A stretch of 64,000 nt of DNA from Microbacterium hydrothermale (GTDB lineage: Bacteria; Actinomycetota; Actinomycetes; Actinomycetales; Microbacteriaceae). The position numbers and the translations under genes were made by a program. Of this stretch, positions 1 to 7,263 are shown in pieces. The notes beneath the pieces are model-generated. The model did no database searches. It was not told where the DNA came from and was given only the letters and a program-made list of their open reading frames with translations. The stretch's first letter is position 1. Each line of letters opens with the position of its first letter. The stretch spans positions 248,001-312,000 of the forward strand of contig NZ_STGM01000002.1 in the NCBI RefSeq assembly GCF_004854025.1, read 5' to 3'.

Positions 1-1
1 C

Positions 2-442
2 TTCAGCCTGTGCATCGTCGCGTGGGCGTTCTTCATCGGCCGGTTGCCCACCGTGCCCGTCCTCTTCCTCACCGTGTCGGGCGCGATGATCGCCTCCGCC
101 GGACTGCTCCTGGCCAACCGCGGAGCCCCCCTCGCGCTCGCCCTCCCCCTGGTCGCGGTCGGCGTGTTCCTCGAGGCCGGCTTCACCCCGGCCGCCCTCA
201 CCCACCTCAGCGACATCTCCGCGGAGTTCCGCGACGACCGCGGACTGATCATGGGGGCGTACTCCGTGGTCGTCGGCGCCGGATACGTGCTCGGGAACGT
301 CCTCGGCGGGGCGTTCGCGCAGTGGCTGCTCTTCGACGGCCTCGCCCTGCTCACGATCGGACTCGCCGCGATCGCCCTCGTGTCGATCGGCGCGATGGCC
401 GTCGTCGAGAAGCGCGTGCGTCGACCGCTCCCGCGCAGCTGA
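2..442 (+). CDS. MFS transporter, C-terminal part (cut by window edge)
   Basis: The reading frame is open from the first bases of the window to TGA at 440-442, so the gene begins upstream. The visible 146 residues are almost entirely hydrophobic, with about four membrane helices separated by short charged loops and a basic tail ending in PLPRS. This is what the last third of a major facilitator superfamily permease looks like. The substrate cannot be read from the fragment. It converges on tilS with about 80 bp between them, and I see no clear hairpin in that gap. An internal start at 44 exists but would cut the protein inside a helix. Confidence 0.75.
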   Translation, partial: FSLCIVAWAFFIGRLPTVPVLFLTVSGAMIASAGLLLANRGAPLALALPLVAVGVFLEAGFTPAALTHLSDISAEFRDDRGLIMGAYSVVVGAGYVLGNVLGGAFAQWLLFDGLALLTIGLAAIALVSIGAMAVVEKRVRRPLPRS

Positions 443-524
443 GGACGCGAGCGCGCTCTCCGCTCGGGCCGGCTCGACCGGTGCGCCTTCGACACGGGGG
501 CACCGGATGCCGCCGTCGCGGGGT

Positions 525-1523
525 TCAGTCGCGGACGCGAGCGACGATCTCGATGCGGTTGCCGACCCGCCGGGCGGCGCACGCGGGCAGGTCGATCGGA
601 CCCTGCCCCCGCCAGTCGACGGCGAGACGCGCGACCTCGAGCGTCTGCGCGCGGGTCAGTGAGACGCCGAACTCGCTCTCGACGACGTACCGGACGATCC
701 GGTTGCGCAGCGCCGCGGGATTGGCCGCGAGGGCGGCGACCGAGATCGAGATGCCCGCCTCGGCGTGCTCGACGATGTCTTCGATGGTCTCGTCGATCAT
801 GTCCTGGAAGGCCGCGGCATCCTCCCGCAGCTGCTCGGCCGTGCGCGCGAGCGCCTCGGCGACGCCCGGTCCGAGCTCGTCCTCGAGCACGGGCAGCACC
901 CGATCCCGCACGCGCACCCGCCGGAACGCGGGGTCGGCGTTCTGCGGATCCTCCCAGGGCTCGAGGCCCTCCGCGGCGCACGCGGCGACGGTCGTCCGCC
1001 GGCGCACGCCGAGCAACGGGCGCAGCCAGGTCGGGCCCGCGGCATCCCGTCGTTCCGCCGCCATGCCCGACAGACTCGTCGCGCCGGAGCCCCGGGCGAG
1101 GCCCAGCAGCACCGTCTCGGCCTGATCGTCGAGGGTGTGGCCGAGCAGCACGGCCTCGGCGCCCGCATCCGCTGCCGCCCCCGCGAGGGCGGCGTAACGC
1201 GCGGCGCGGGCGTCGGCCTCGGGGCCGTCCTTCGGCACCACCTCGACGGCGATCACGCGCGCGGCGATGCCCCGCTCCCGCGCGTCGTGCGCCACGCGCG
1301 CCGCGACGGCATCCGAGCCCTCCTGCAGGCCGTGGTCGATCACGACGGCCTCGACCCGGATGCCGAGGCGCTCGGCCTCGAACGACGTCGCCGCCGCGAG
1401 CGCGAGCGAGTCCGCCCCGCCCGACAGCGCCACCACGACGCCACCGGTGCGGCCCTCGAGTGCTGTACGCACGGCCCTGCGCACCTCGGCGACGGCGGGG
1501 GAGAGTCCAGGGCGGCGATCCAT
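525..1523 (-). CDS. tilS: tRNA(Ile)-lysidine synthase
   Basis: TilS adds lysine to C34 of the CAU-anticodon tRNA-Ile so that it reads AUA, using ATP. The PP-loop signature SGGADS lies at about residues 34-39, followed by the ATPase-core motifs LLGHTLDDQAETVLL and RPLL. Length is 332 aa, normal for actinobacterial TilS. The frame is open further upstream, but that part is Arg-rich non-conserved translation. The ATG at 1523 is preferred because the TANNNT -10 box sits exactly six bases upstream, which fits a leaderless mRNA. It is divergent from ppa, a common actinobacterial neighbour. The hpt-ftsH genes that often follow tilS are not here; the next gene is a convergent transporter. Confidence 0.93.
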   Translation of the reverse strand: MDRRPGLSPAVAEVRRAVRTALEGRTGGVVVALSGGADSLALAAATSFEAERLGIRVEAVVIDHGLQEGSDAVAARVAHDARERGIAARVIAVEVVPKDGPEADARAARYAALAGAAADAGAEAVLLGHTLDDQAETVLLGLARGSGATSLSGMAAERRDAAGPTWLRPLLGVRRRTTVAACAAEGLEPWEDPQNADPAFRRVRVRDRVLPVLEDELGPGVAEALARTAEQLREDAAAFQDMIDETIEDIVEHAEAGISISVAALAANPAALRNRIVRYVVESEFGVSLTRAQTLEVARLAVDWRGQGPIDLPACAARRVGNRIEIVARVRD

Positions 1524-1529
1524 CCCCCT

Positions 1530-1535
1530 ACGGTA
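1530..1535 (-). promoter_or_regulatory. -10 box of tilS, leaderless spacing
   Basis: On the minus strand TACCGT is followed by six bases (AGGGGG) and then the tilS ATG. That spacing puts the transcription start at or next to the start codon. Confidence 0.6.
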
Positions 1536-1717
1536 TTGGCCGGCTGACGCAAGGCAGGAGTTTCGCCCTTCGCGGTCACGGCCGGGGCGGCAACCGGCCG
1601 CGTCGCGCCGCGCCCGCCGCGGGTTCTCCTGTGTCGTGGCCCGACCGACCGGCGCGCCGCGACCGCCGTCGCCGCCCACCCATCGCGTGCAGACCACGCG
1701 CGGAACCGCGGCCCGAC

Positions 1718-1723
1718 TAGGCT
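1718..1723 (+). promoter_or_regulatory. -10 box of ppa
   Basis: TAGGCT (TANNNT class) lies 42 bp upstream of the ppa start. It predicts a leader of about 30 nt containing the AAGGAG ribosome binding site at 1747-1752. I found no convincing -35 element. Confidence 0.5.
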
Positions 1724-1759
1724 GGGCCGCGGAAATCCACAGATCTAAGGAGCACGAGT

Positions 1760-2293
1760 ATGGGCGCATTCGACGCCGTCATCGAGATCCCCCGCGGCAG
1801 CCGCGTGAAGTACGAGGTCGACCACGGCACCGGCCGCGTCTACCTCGACCGCATCCTCTACACGGTGTTCGGCTACCCGGCCAACTACGGCTTCTTCGAG
1901 AACACCCTCGGCGAAGACGGCGACCCGCTCGACGTGCTCGTGCTGCTCGACCGCGATCTGCACCCCGGCATCCTGGCCAAGGTGCGTCCCGTCGGCGTGC
2001 TGAAGATGAGCGACGAGGCCGGCGGAGACGACAAGGTCGTCGCCGTGCTGGCGAAGGACCCGCGCTGGGATCACATCCAGGACGTCGACGACATCGACGA
2101 GTGGACCAAGAAGGAGATCTCGCACTTCTTCGAGCACTACAAGGACCTCGAGCCCAACAAGTGGGTCAAGGTCGACGAGTGGGCGAACGCCGCCGAGGCC
2201 GAGCGTCTCGTGGCCGAGGCGTTCACGCGTTTCGACGAGCACGACGCGCAGACCAAGACGCAGGGTGCGGGCGAGGCTCCCAACACGCTCTGA
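1760..2293 (+). CDS. ppa: Inorganic pyrophosphatase (family I)
   Basis: Hydrolyses pyrophosphate to two phosphates in the cytoplasm, pulling biosynthetic reactions forward. The family I signature EDGDPLDVLVL is at residues 53-63 with the three metal-binding aspartates. The N-terminal K/E residues of SRVKYEVD and the YPANYGF segment are also present. Length is 177 aa, usual for bacterial hexameric enzymes. The start is fixed by AAGGAG at 1747-1752, seven bases before ATG. The acidic tail after about residue 160 (TQTKTQG) is longer than in E. coli Ppa and probably disordered. The gene is monocistronic, with a strong terminator directly downstream. Confidence 0.97.
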   Translation: MGAFDAVIEIPRGSRVKYEVDHGTGRVYLDRILYTVFGYPANYGFFENTLGEDGDPLDVLVLLDRDLHPGILAKVRPVGVLKMSDEAGGDDKVVAVLAKDPRWDHIQDVDDIDEWTKKEISHFFEHYKDLEPNKWVKVDEWANAAEAERLVAEAFTRFDEHDAQTKTQGAGEAPNTL

Positions 2294-2325
2294 GCCGGCG
2301 GCGGCTCAACTGCCGCGGCACGAAG

Positions 2326-2356
2326 AAACCCCCGGTCGATCGACCGGGGGTTTTCT
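2326..2356. terminator. Bidirectional terminator between ppa and the M23 peptidase gene
   Basis: A perfect 14-bp inverted repeat (arms 2326-2339 and 2340-2353) is GC-rich in the centre. It has AAA on the left and TTTT on the right, so it can end transcripts from both convergent genes. Confidence 0.9.
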
Positions 2357-2366
2357 CGTGTCGGGA

Positions 2367-3809
2367 TCAGACCCAGACGCCGCGATCGCGCAGCCAGGGG
2401 GCCGGATCGGTCGTGCCGCCCCACGGCGGGTAGACCTCGAAGTGCAGGTGGCAGCCGAAGGAGTTGCCGGTCTGGCCGGTCGCAGCGATCTGCTCGCCCG
2501 CCCCGACGCGCTGCCCGTACGAGACGTAGATGCCGCCGTTGACGATGTGCGCGTAACCGGTGGCCGAACCGTCGTCGTGCTGGATGCGGATGTAGTTGCC
2601 GTAGCCGCCGTTGTAGCCGGCGTAGGTCACCCGACCGGCGGACGCCGCGTAGATCGGCGAGTAGCAACCGGCGCCGAAGTCGAGACCGAGGTGCCACGAG
2701 CTCGCGCAGTAACTGCCGTTGCACTGGCTCGAGCGCGGGCCGTAGCCCGAGGTCGTGCCGGCCGACGAGGGCCGCGCCCAGCCGGAGCCCGCGACATCGC
2801 CGCCGCCGCCTCCACCGCCACCGCCGCCTCCGTCACTGCTGCCTCCGCCGCCGCCACCGCCGCCGCCGTTGTTGTTGTTCTGGCGGTCGCGCTCTTCCTG
2901 CTCGCGACGGGCGCGGTCACGCGCCTCGGCTTCTTCGCGGGCCTTGCGCTCGCGCTCTTCACGCGCCTTGCGCTCGGCCTCGACCCCGGCCTGGTAGTCG
3001 GCGACGGTCTTGGCCGTGGTGTCCTGCAGCGCGGCCAGCTGGGCCTCGAGGACCACCTGGTTCGCCTGCTGAGCAGCCAGCGCCTCCTGGGCGGCCTGCG
3101 CGGCCTGCTGCGCGGCGACCATCTTCTCTTCGGCGATCTTCTGCAGACGGTCGCGCTCGGTGCGGGCGTCGTTCGCCTGGTTGCTCAGCTGGGTCGCGGA
3201 GTCGCGGGCCGTGACGGCCGCGGCGTACACCGAGCGATTGCGCTCGATGAGCTTGTCCATCGTGCCGAGCTTGGCCAGCAGATCGTCGGCGCTGGCGGCG
3301 GAACCCGAGAAGAACAGGTCGAGCGAGGTGTCGTCTCCACCGGAGCGGTACAGCTGCGCAGCGACCTTGCCGGCCTTCGCGGCGGCGTCGGTGGCCTTGG
3401 CCGCCTCGGCGTCGGCCTGCGCCTGGATCTGCTGCGCACGGTAGTCGGCGTCGAGGTAGGCCTGCTGAGCCGTGTAGTACTCGTCGGAGCGGGCGACGAC
3501 CTCGGCCTGCGTGCGCGCGACCTCGGACTGCAGCCCCTGGATCAGCCCCTGGATGCGGGCGATCTCCCCGGCCTTCGCCGCCTCGTTCGCCCGCGCCGCT
3601 TCGACGTCGTCCCAGGACGGGTAGTCGGCGGCGACCGCGGGAGAGGAGAATCCGGATGCCGCCGCGCCGAACGCTCCGACGGCGACGGCACCGATGGCAC
3701 CGAACTTGAGGGCGCTGCGGCGATCGAAGGTCGGCCAGAGGCGCCGCTGCTCCTGCGCCGTGGGCGCGCAGCCGCAATCGTCTGACTCGTCGGGGCGCTC
3801 GAGCGTCAC
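2367..3809 (-). CDS. Tat-exported M23 family peptidoglycan endopeptidase
   Basis: Predicted cell-wall hydrolase of 480 aa. Domains in order: a Tat-type signal (DRRSALKFGAIG at about residues 29-40, then a hydrophobic stretch ending AVA-AD); a long Ala/Glu/Gln-rich coiled coil (about 60-260); an RE-rich and poly-Gly linker (about 270-330); and a C-terminal M23/LytM domain. The zinc-site motifs HLGLD (about 371) and HLHFEV (about 453) are both intact. The layout resembles actinobacterial RipA/EnvC-like hydrolases, where the coiled coil controls activity. The GTG at 3809 is chosen because AGAAGAGG lies just upstream. The ATG at 3836 has no ribosome binding site. Confidence 0.88.
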   Translation of the reverse strand: MTLERPDESDDCGCAPTAQEQRRLWPTFDRRSALKFGAIGAVAVGAFGAAASGFSSPAVAADYPSWDDVEAARANEAAKAGEIARIQGLIQGLQSEVARTQAEVVARSDEYYTAQQAYLDADYRAQQIQAQADAEAAKATDAAAKAGKVAAQLYRSGGDDTSLDLFFSGSAASADDLLAKLGTMDKLIERNRSVYAAAVTARDSATQLSNQANDARTERDRLQKIAEEKMVAAQQAAQAAQEALAAQQANQVVLEAQLAALQDTTAKTVADYQAGVEAERKAREERERKAREEAEARDRARREQEERDRQNNNNGGGGGGGGGSSDGGGGGGGGGGGDVAGSGWARPSSAGTTSGYGPRSSQCNGSYCASSWHLGLDFGAGCYSPIYAASAGRVTYAGYNGGYGNYIRIQHDDGSATGYAHIVNGGIYVSYGQRVGAGEQIAATGQTGNSFGCHLHFEVYPPWGGTTDPAPWLRDRGVWV

Positions 3810-3844
3810 GGGAATACCTCTTCTCACCGGTCGCAACTCGACTC

Positions 3845-3872
3845 ACAGTAGCAACACGAGTCACACGCACAA
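3845..3872 (-). promoter_or_regulatory. Promoter of the M23 peptidase gene
   Basis: On the minus strand, -35 TTGTGC (3872-3867) and -10 TACTGT (3850-3845) are separated by 16 bp. This gives a leader of about 30 nt before the GTG start. Confidence 0.5.
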
Positions 3873-3945
3873 CAGGGCGAGTTCCCGTCGTCAGCGCCCA
3901 TCTTGCGCGTGCGACACGCGCGAGCGGCGTACGCCACGCCCCGAA

Positions 3946-3975
3946 TTGGCAATCTCGCGGGATGTGAAGTAGGCT
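3946..3975 (+). promoter_or_regulatory. Promoter of the tRNA cluster
   Basis: -35 TTGGCA (3946-3951) and -10 TAGGCT (3970-3975) are 18 bp apart and lie about 50 bp upstream of tRNA-Glu. This is the only good promoter before the three tRNAs, which are probably co-transcribed. Confidence 0.6.
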
Positions 3976-4022
3976 CGGTCGTCGGCAAGCGAGTTGGAAA
4001 TCGCAAGGTTTCCCCCTCATCC

Positions 4023-4095
4023 GGCCCCATCGTTTAGCGGCCTAGGACGCCGCCCTTTCACGGCGGTAGCACGGGTTCGAATCCCGTTGGGGTCA
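4023..4095 (+). tRNA. tRNA-Glu (TTC)
   Basis: The 73-nt sequence folds as a cloverleaf. The acceptor stem is GGCCCCA/TGGGGTC with discriminator A. The anticodon loop CTTTCAC gives anticodon TTC at 4057-4059, and the T-loop is normal (TTCGAAT). The 3' CCA is not encoded. Confidence 0.97.
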
Positions 4096-4125
4096 CTTTC
4101 CGGTGAAGTACAATTTAAAACGCAT

Positions 4126-4199
4126 GGCCCTGTAGCGCAGTTGGTTAGCGTGCCGCCCTGTCACGGCGGAGGTCGCGGGTTCAAGTCCCGTCAGGGTCG
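4126..4199 (+). tRNA. tRNA-Asp (GTC)
   Basis: A 74-nt cloverleaf with acceptor GGCCCTG/CAGGGTC and discriminator G. The anticodon loop CTGTCAC gives GTC at 4160-4162. The 3' CCA is not encoded. It lies 30 bp after tRNA-Glu. Confidence 0.97.
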
Positions 4200-4263
4200 C
4201 TCCACAGCGACGGGCCTTCTTTCGAGGAGGCCTTTCGTCTAGGAAGCGGCAGACAAGCCGCTC

Positions 4264-4336
4264 GGCTCTGTAGCTCAGTTGGTAGAGCGCACGACTGAAA
4301 ATCGTGAGGTCACGGGATCGACGCCCGTCGGAGCCA
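4264..4336 (+). tRNA. tRNA-Phe (GAA)
   Basis: A 73-nt cloverleaf with acceptor GGCTCTG/CGGAGCC and discriminator A. The anticodon loop CTGAAAA gives GAA at 4297-4299. The T-loop reads ATCGACG, so the usual T54 is A. The 3' CCA is not encoded. A terminator follows. Confidence 0.96.
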
Positions 4337-4363
4337 CACGGATCGTCATTACAACGGTCCCAG

Positions 4364-4398
4364 AAACCCTCGCCTAGCTTCTATATGGCGGGGGTTTT
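4364..4398 (+). terminator. Terminator of the tRNA cluster
   Basis: An 11-bp stem (AAACCCTCGCC with GGCGGGGGTTT, one G-T pair) with a 12-nt loop, followed by TTTT. Confidence 0.85.
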
Positions 4399-4729
4399 GC
4401 TTTGCCCCGGCGAGGTGCGACGTCGTCTCCGACGCGCCCGGCTCCGACCCCTCGGTCGTCGAGCGGGCACAGCGTGACGAGACGCCCCGCAGCACGCGTG
4501 CGGACAGGCGTTCGTTCGAGAACAGGACGGCCGCGGTCGGCTCCATCCTGTCCTCGGACGATCACCTGTTCCCGCGCGGGCCCGGCGCAGCCCTCGCCCG
4601 TCCCGCGCCCGCCGGCGCGACCCGCGCCTCGAACACCGGCCCGAGGTCGGACTCCCCCCACGGGGGTATTTCTCCGCGCCCGAACCCGGGCGGATCCGCG
4701 GACGGTTCCCCGACCCCGCCGGACAGCGC
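4399..4729. other. Gene-free spacer with GAACAGG/CCTGTTC elements
   Basis: No credible gene is present; the open frames here are Arg/Pro-rich shadows. The spacer holds AGAACAGG near 4519, CCTGTCC near 4547 and CCTGTTCC near 4565, in opposing orientations. The same words recur at 22557-22605 and 57251-57326. Confidence 0.6.
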
Positions 4730-4753
4730 TACTATTTGTTGACTTTTAGCAAA
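4730..4753 (+). promoter_or_regulatory. Promoter -10 box and overlapping palindromic operator of the DHA2 exporter
   Basis: TACTAT (4730-4735) is a good -10 box. It runs directly into a 19-bp AT-rich imperfect palindrome (4735-4753, half-sites TTTGTTGAC and TTTAGCAAA) that covers the expected transcription start. A palindrome in that position is typical of a repressor site such as MarR or TetR family. No regulator gene adjoins it in the window. Confidence 0.5.
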
Positions 4754-4808
4754 CACCTGGCCCCGGCCCCGGATCGAGCCGCCCGCCACCCCTTCTCGAT
4801 GAGGACAG

Positions 4809-6872
4809 ATGTCAGACATCACCACGCGACGCAGCCGCGCCCATACGGCTGCCACCGACACGGTCATGACCCACCGCATGATCATGTTCGTGATCTTCGG
4901 CCTCATGGCCGGCATGTTCCTGTCCGCGCTCGACCAGACGATCGTCGGAACCTCCATCCGCACGATCGGCGACGACCTCCAGGGCCTCAGCCTGCAGGCC
5001 TGGGTCACGACGGCCTACCTGATCGTCTCGACGATCTCGACGCCCATCTACGGCAAGCTCTCCGACATCTTCGGCCGCCGTCCGCTGTTCCTCCTGGCGA
5101 TCCTCATCTTCATCGTCGGCTCCGTGCTCGCGAGCTTCTCGACCTCGATGGCCGAGCTCGCCGCCTTCCGCGCGATCCAGGGCCTGGGCGCCGGCGGACT
5201 GATGTCGATGCCGCTCGCGATCATGGGCGACATCCTCGCCCCGCGCGAGCGCGCGAAGTACCAGGGCTACTTCCTCGCCGTCTTCGGCATCTCCAGCGTG
5301 ATCGGCCCGCTCGTGGGCGGCCTGTTCGCCGGCGCCGACCAGATCCTCTTCATCACCGGCTGGCGCTGGGTGTTCCTCATCAACGTGCCGATCGGCATCG
5401 CGGCCCTCGCGATCGTGTGGCGGTTCCTGCACATCCCGAAGCAGCCGCGCCACTCGGTGCGCATCGACTGGTGGGGCGCCACGACCGTGATCGTCGCCCT
5501 CGTGCCGCTGCTGCTCGTCGCCGAGCAGGGACGCGAGTGGGGCTGGGGCTCGCCGATCGCCCTCGCCTGCTACGTGGTCGGGGCTCTCGGCATCCTGGCG
5601 TTCGTCATCGCCGAGACGAAGATGAAGGACGACGCGCTCATCCCGCTGAAGCTCTTCCGCTCCCCCACCTTCTCGATGGCCACGATCATCGGCGTGCTCG
5701 TCGGCTTCGGCATGTTCGGCGCGATGCTGACGCTGCCCCTGTACCTGCAGCTCGTGCTCGGCTCGACGCCCACCGAGAGCGGCTTCGAGATGCTGCCGAT
5801 GATCCTCGGCCTCATGATCGCCTCCATCGCGAGCGGCCAGATCATCGCGCGCACCGGTCGCTACCGCATGTTCCCGATCCTGGGCACGGCGCTGATGTCG
5901 CTCGGCTTCTTCCTGCTGACGTTCCTGAAGTACGACAGCCCCTACTGGCACGTCGCGATCGCGATGCTCGTCATCGGCCTGGGTCTCGGTCAGCTCATGC
6001 AGACCCTGACGATCGCGAGCCAGAACTCCGTCGGCCTGCGCGACATGGGCGTGGCCACCAGCGGCTCGACCTTCTTCCGCCAGATCGGCGGAACGCTCGG
6101 TACCGCGGTGCTGCTCTCACTGCTGTTCACGCTCATGCCGTCGAACATCATCGGCTCGTTCTCCGACCGCCAGACGCTCACCGACGCCCTCGACGCCGCC
6201 TTCGACCCGACGGTGGCCTCGGCACCGGCCAACGAGAAGATCATGTCGGGCATCTACGGTCCGATCGTCACCCAGACGACGGATGCCGTGACCCAGCAGG
6301 TGCAGCAGGGCGTGCAGCAGGCGCAGGATGCCGCGACCCAGGCGGTCGCCGCCCAGGTCACCGCGGGGCAGATCCCGGCAGCCGCCCAGGCGCAGGCCAC
6401 GCAGGCCGCGATCGCCCAGGCGACGTCGGCCGCCGCGACGCAGATCCAGCAGCAGGTTCCGGTCGCCCGCGTCGGAAGCGACGGATCGGTGAGCCTGGAC
6501 TTCTCGAACGACGCGGACCGCGCGGCCTTCGTCGACCAGGTGGCCACCACCCTCGAGGACCGTTTCACCTCGGGAGACGAGAACACCTCGATCGGCGGCT
6601 CCACGCTCGACGACACGTCGTTCCTGGTGGGCGCCGACGCGCGACTGACCAAGCCGTTCCTGGTGGGCTTCAACTCCTCCGCCACGACGGTGTACTGGAC
6701 GGCGATGGGCGTGGTGCTGCTCGCGTTCGTGCTCGCGCTGTTCTTCCGCACCCCGCCGCTGCGCGCCAAGTCGGCCCTCCAGGAGGCCGCCGACGAGCGC
6801 CGCGGCAAGGACGACGAAGAGAAGCGCGCCGACGAGGCCGCCGCGCAGACCGGCGCCCTGCTCACCCCCTGA
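4809..6872 (+). CDS. DHA2-family MFS multidrug exporter with large extracytoplasmic loop
   Basis: A proton-driven drug exporter of the 14-helix EmrB/QacA (DHA2) type, 687 aa. Helix 1 carries the family motif ALDQTIVGTS (about residues 40-49). The loop between helices 2 and 3 has GKLSDIFGRRPLF. The last helix (about 627-648) is separated from the rest by a loop of roughly 170 residues. That loop is rich in Gln and Ala (repeated QQVQQG, QAQAT) and is much longer than in typical family members; I infer it is surface-exposed. The ATG at 4809 has GAGGACAG upstream. The tail is charged and cytoplasmic. The operator-like site upstream suggests substrate-induced expression. Confidence 0.92.
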   Translation: MSDITTRRSRAHTAATDTVMTHRMIMFVIFGLMAGMFLSALDQTIVGTSIRTIGDDLQGLSLQAWVTTAYLIVSTISTPIYGKLSDIFGRRPLFLLAILIFIVGSVLASFSTSMAELAAFRAIQGLGAGGLMSMPLAIMGDILAPRERAKYQGYFLAVFGISSVIGPLVGGLFAGADQILFITGWRWVFLINVPIGIAALAIVWRFLHIPKQPRHSVRIDWWGATTVIVALVPLLLVAEQGREWGWGSPIALACYVVGALGILAFVIAETKMKDDALIPLKLFRSPTFSMATIIGVLVGFGMFGAMLTLPLYLQLVLGSTPTESGFEMLPMILGLMIASIASGQIIARTGRYRMFPILGTALMSLGFFLLTFLKYDSPYWHVAIAMLVIGLGLGQLMQTLTIASQNSVGLRDMGVATSGSTFFRQIGGTLGTAVLLSLLFTLMPSNIIGSFSDRQTLTDALDAAFDPTVASAPANEKIMSGIYGPIVTQTTDAVTQQVQQGVQQAQDAATQAVAAQVTAGQIPAAAQAQATQAAIAQATSAAATQIQQQVPVARVGSDGSVSLDFSNDADRAAFVDQVATTLEDRFTSGDENTSIGGSTLDDTSFLVGADARLTKPFLVGFNSSATTVYWTAMGVVLLAFVLALFFRTPPLRAKSALQEAADERRGKDDEEKRADEAAAQTGALLTP

Positions 6873-6878
6873 GCGCGC

Positions 6879-6917
6879 ACGAAGGGCGGGGCCGTCGCGA
6901 GACGCCCCGCCCTTCGT
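6879..6917 (+). terminator. Terminator of the DHA2 exporter gene
   Basis: A 13-bp perfect stem (ACGAAGGGCGGGG at 6879-6891, complement at 6905-6917) with a 13-nt loop. It begins seven bases after the stop codon. Confidence 0.85.
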
Positions 6918-6983
6918 CATACCTCGGGCCGCGGTCGCCGCCCCTCGAGTGGGCCCGCACCGCGGCGCGAGGTCGGCCTTTCC

Positions 6984-7202
6984 GCATCCATGTCCCACTT
7001 ATGGTGCGTCAGCGCGCCCCGCACCCCCCACAAATGGGACACGCACCGCCACAAGTGGGACATGCACCGCCACAAGTGGGACGAGAGGGATGCCGGATGC
7101 CGATCGCGAGCGGCGACCCCTCCAGCATCCATGTCCCACTTATGGTGCGTCAGCGCGCCCCGCACCCCCCACAAATGGGACACGCACCGCCACAAGTGGG
7201 AC
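6984..7202. repeat. Two copies of a 78-bp direct repeat containing a GTCCCACTT hairpin
   Basis: Positions 6984-7061 and 7125-7202 are identical over 78 bp (offset 141). Each begins TGTCCCACTTATGG and ends CCACAAGTGGGAC, so each can form a long stem-loop. The first copy has an extra 21-bp tandem unit (7062-7082) that repeats the end of the hairpin. A diverged third copy lies at 18990-19068. The stretch between 6918 and the ligase stop at 7264 holds no gene. Confidence 0.9.
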
Positions 7203-7263
7203 GAGGGGGGATGCCGACGGCGAGAGGCGCGCGACGTCGCCCCACGGCGGGAGCGGGCCGGGG

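Noticed and set aside
2265..3785. A 506-codon plus-strand frame opposite the M23 peptidase
   Set aside because: It is a shadow of the minus-strand gene, which has a Tat signal, coiled coil and intact zinc motifs; the frame also reads through the bidirectional terminator.
4400..4735. Short ORFs in the spacer after the tRNAs
   Set aside because: They are Arg/Pro-rich, lack ribosome binding sites and show no domain.
7041..7082. Terminator interpretation of the GTCCCACTT repeats
   Set aside because: An ordinary terminator already follows the exporter gene at 6879-6917, and the repeats are far longer and duplicated.
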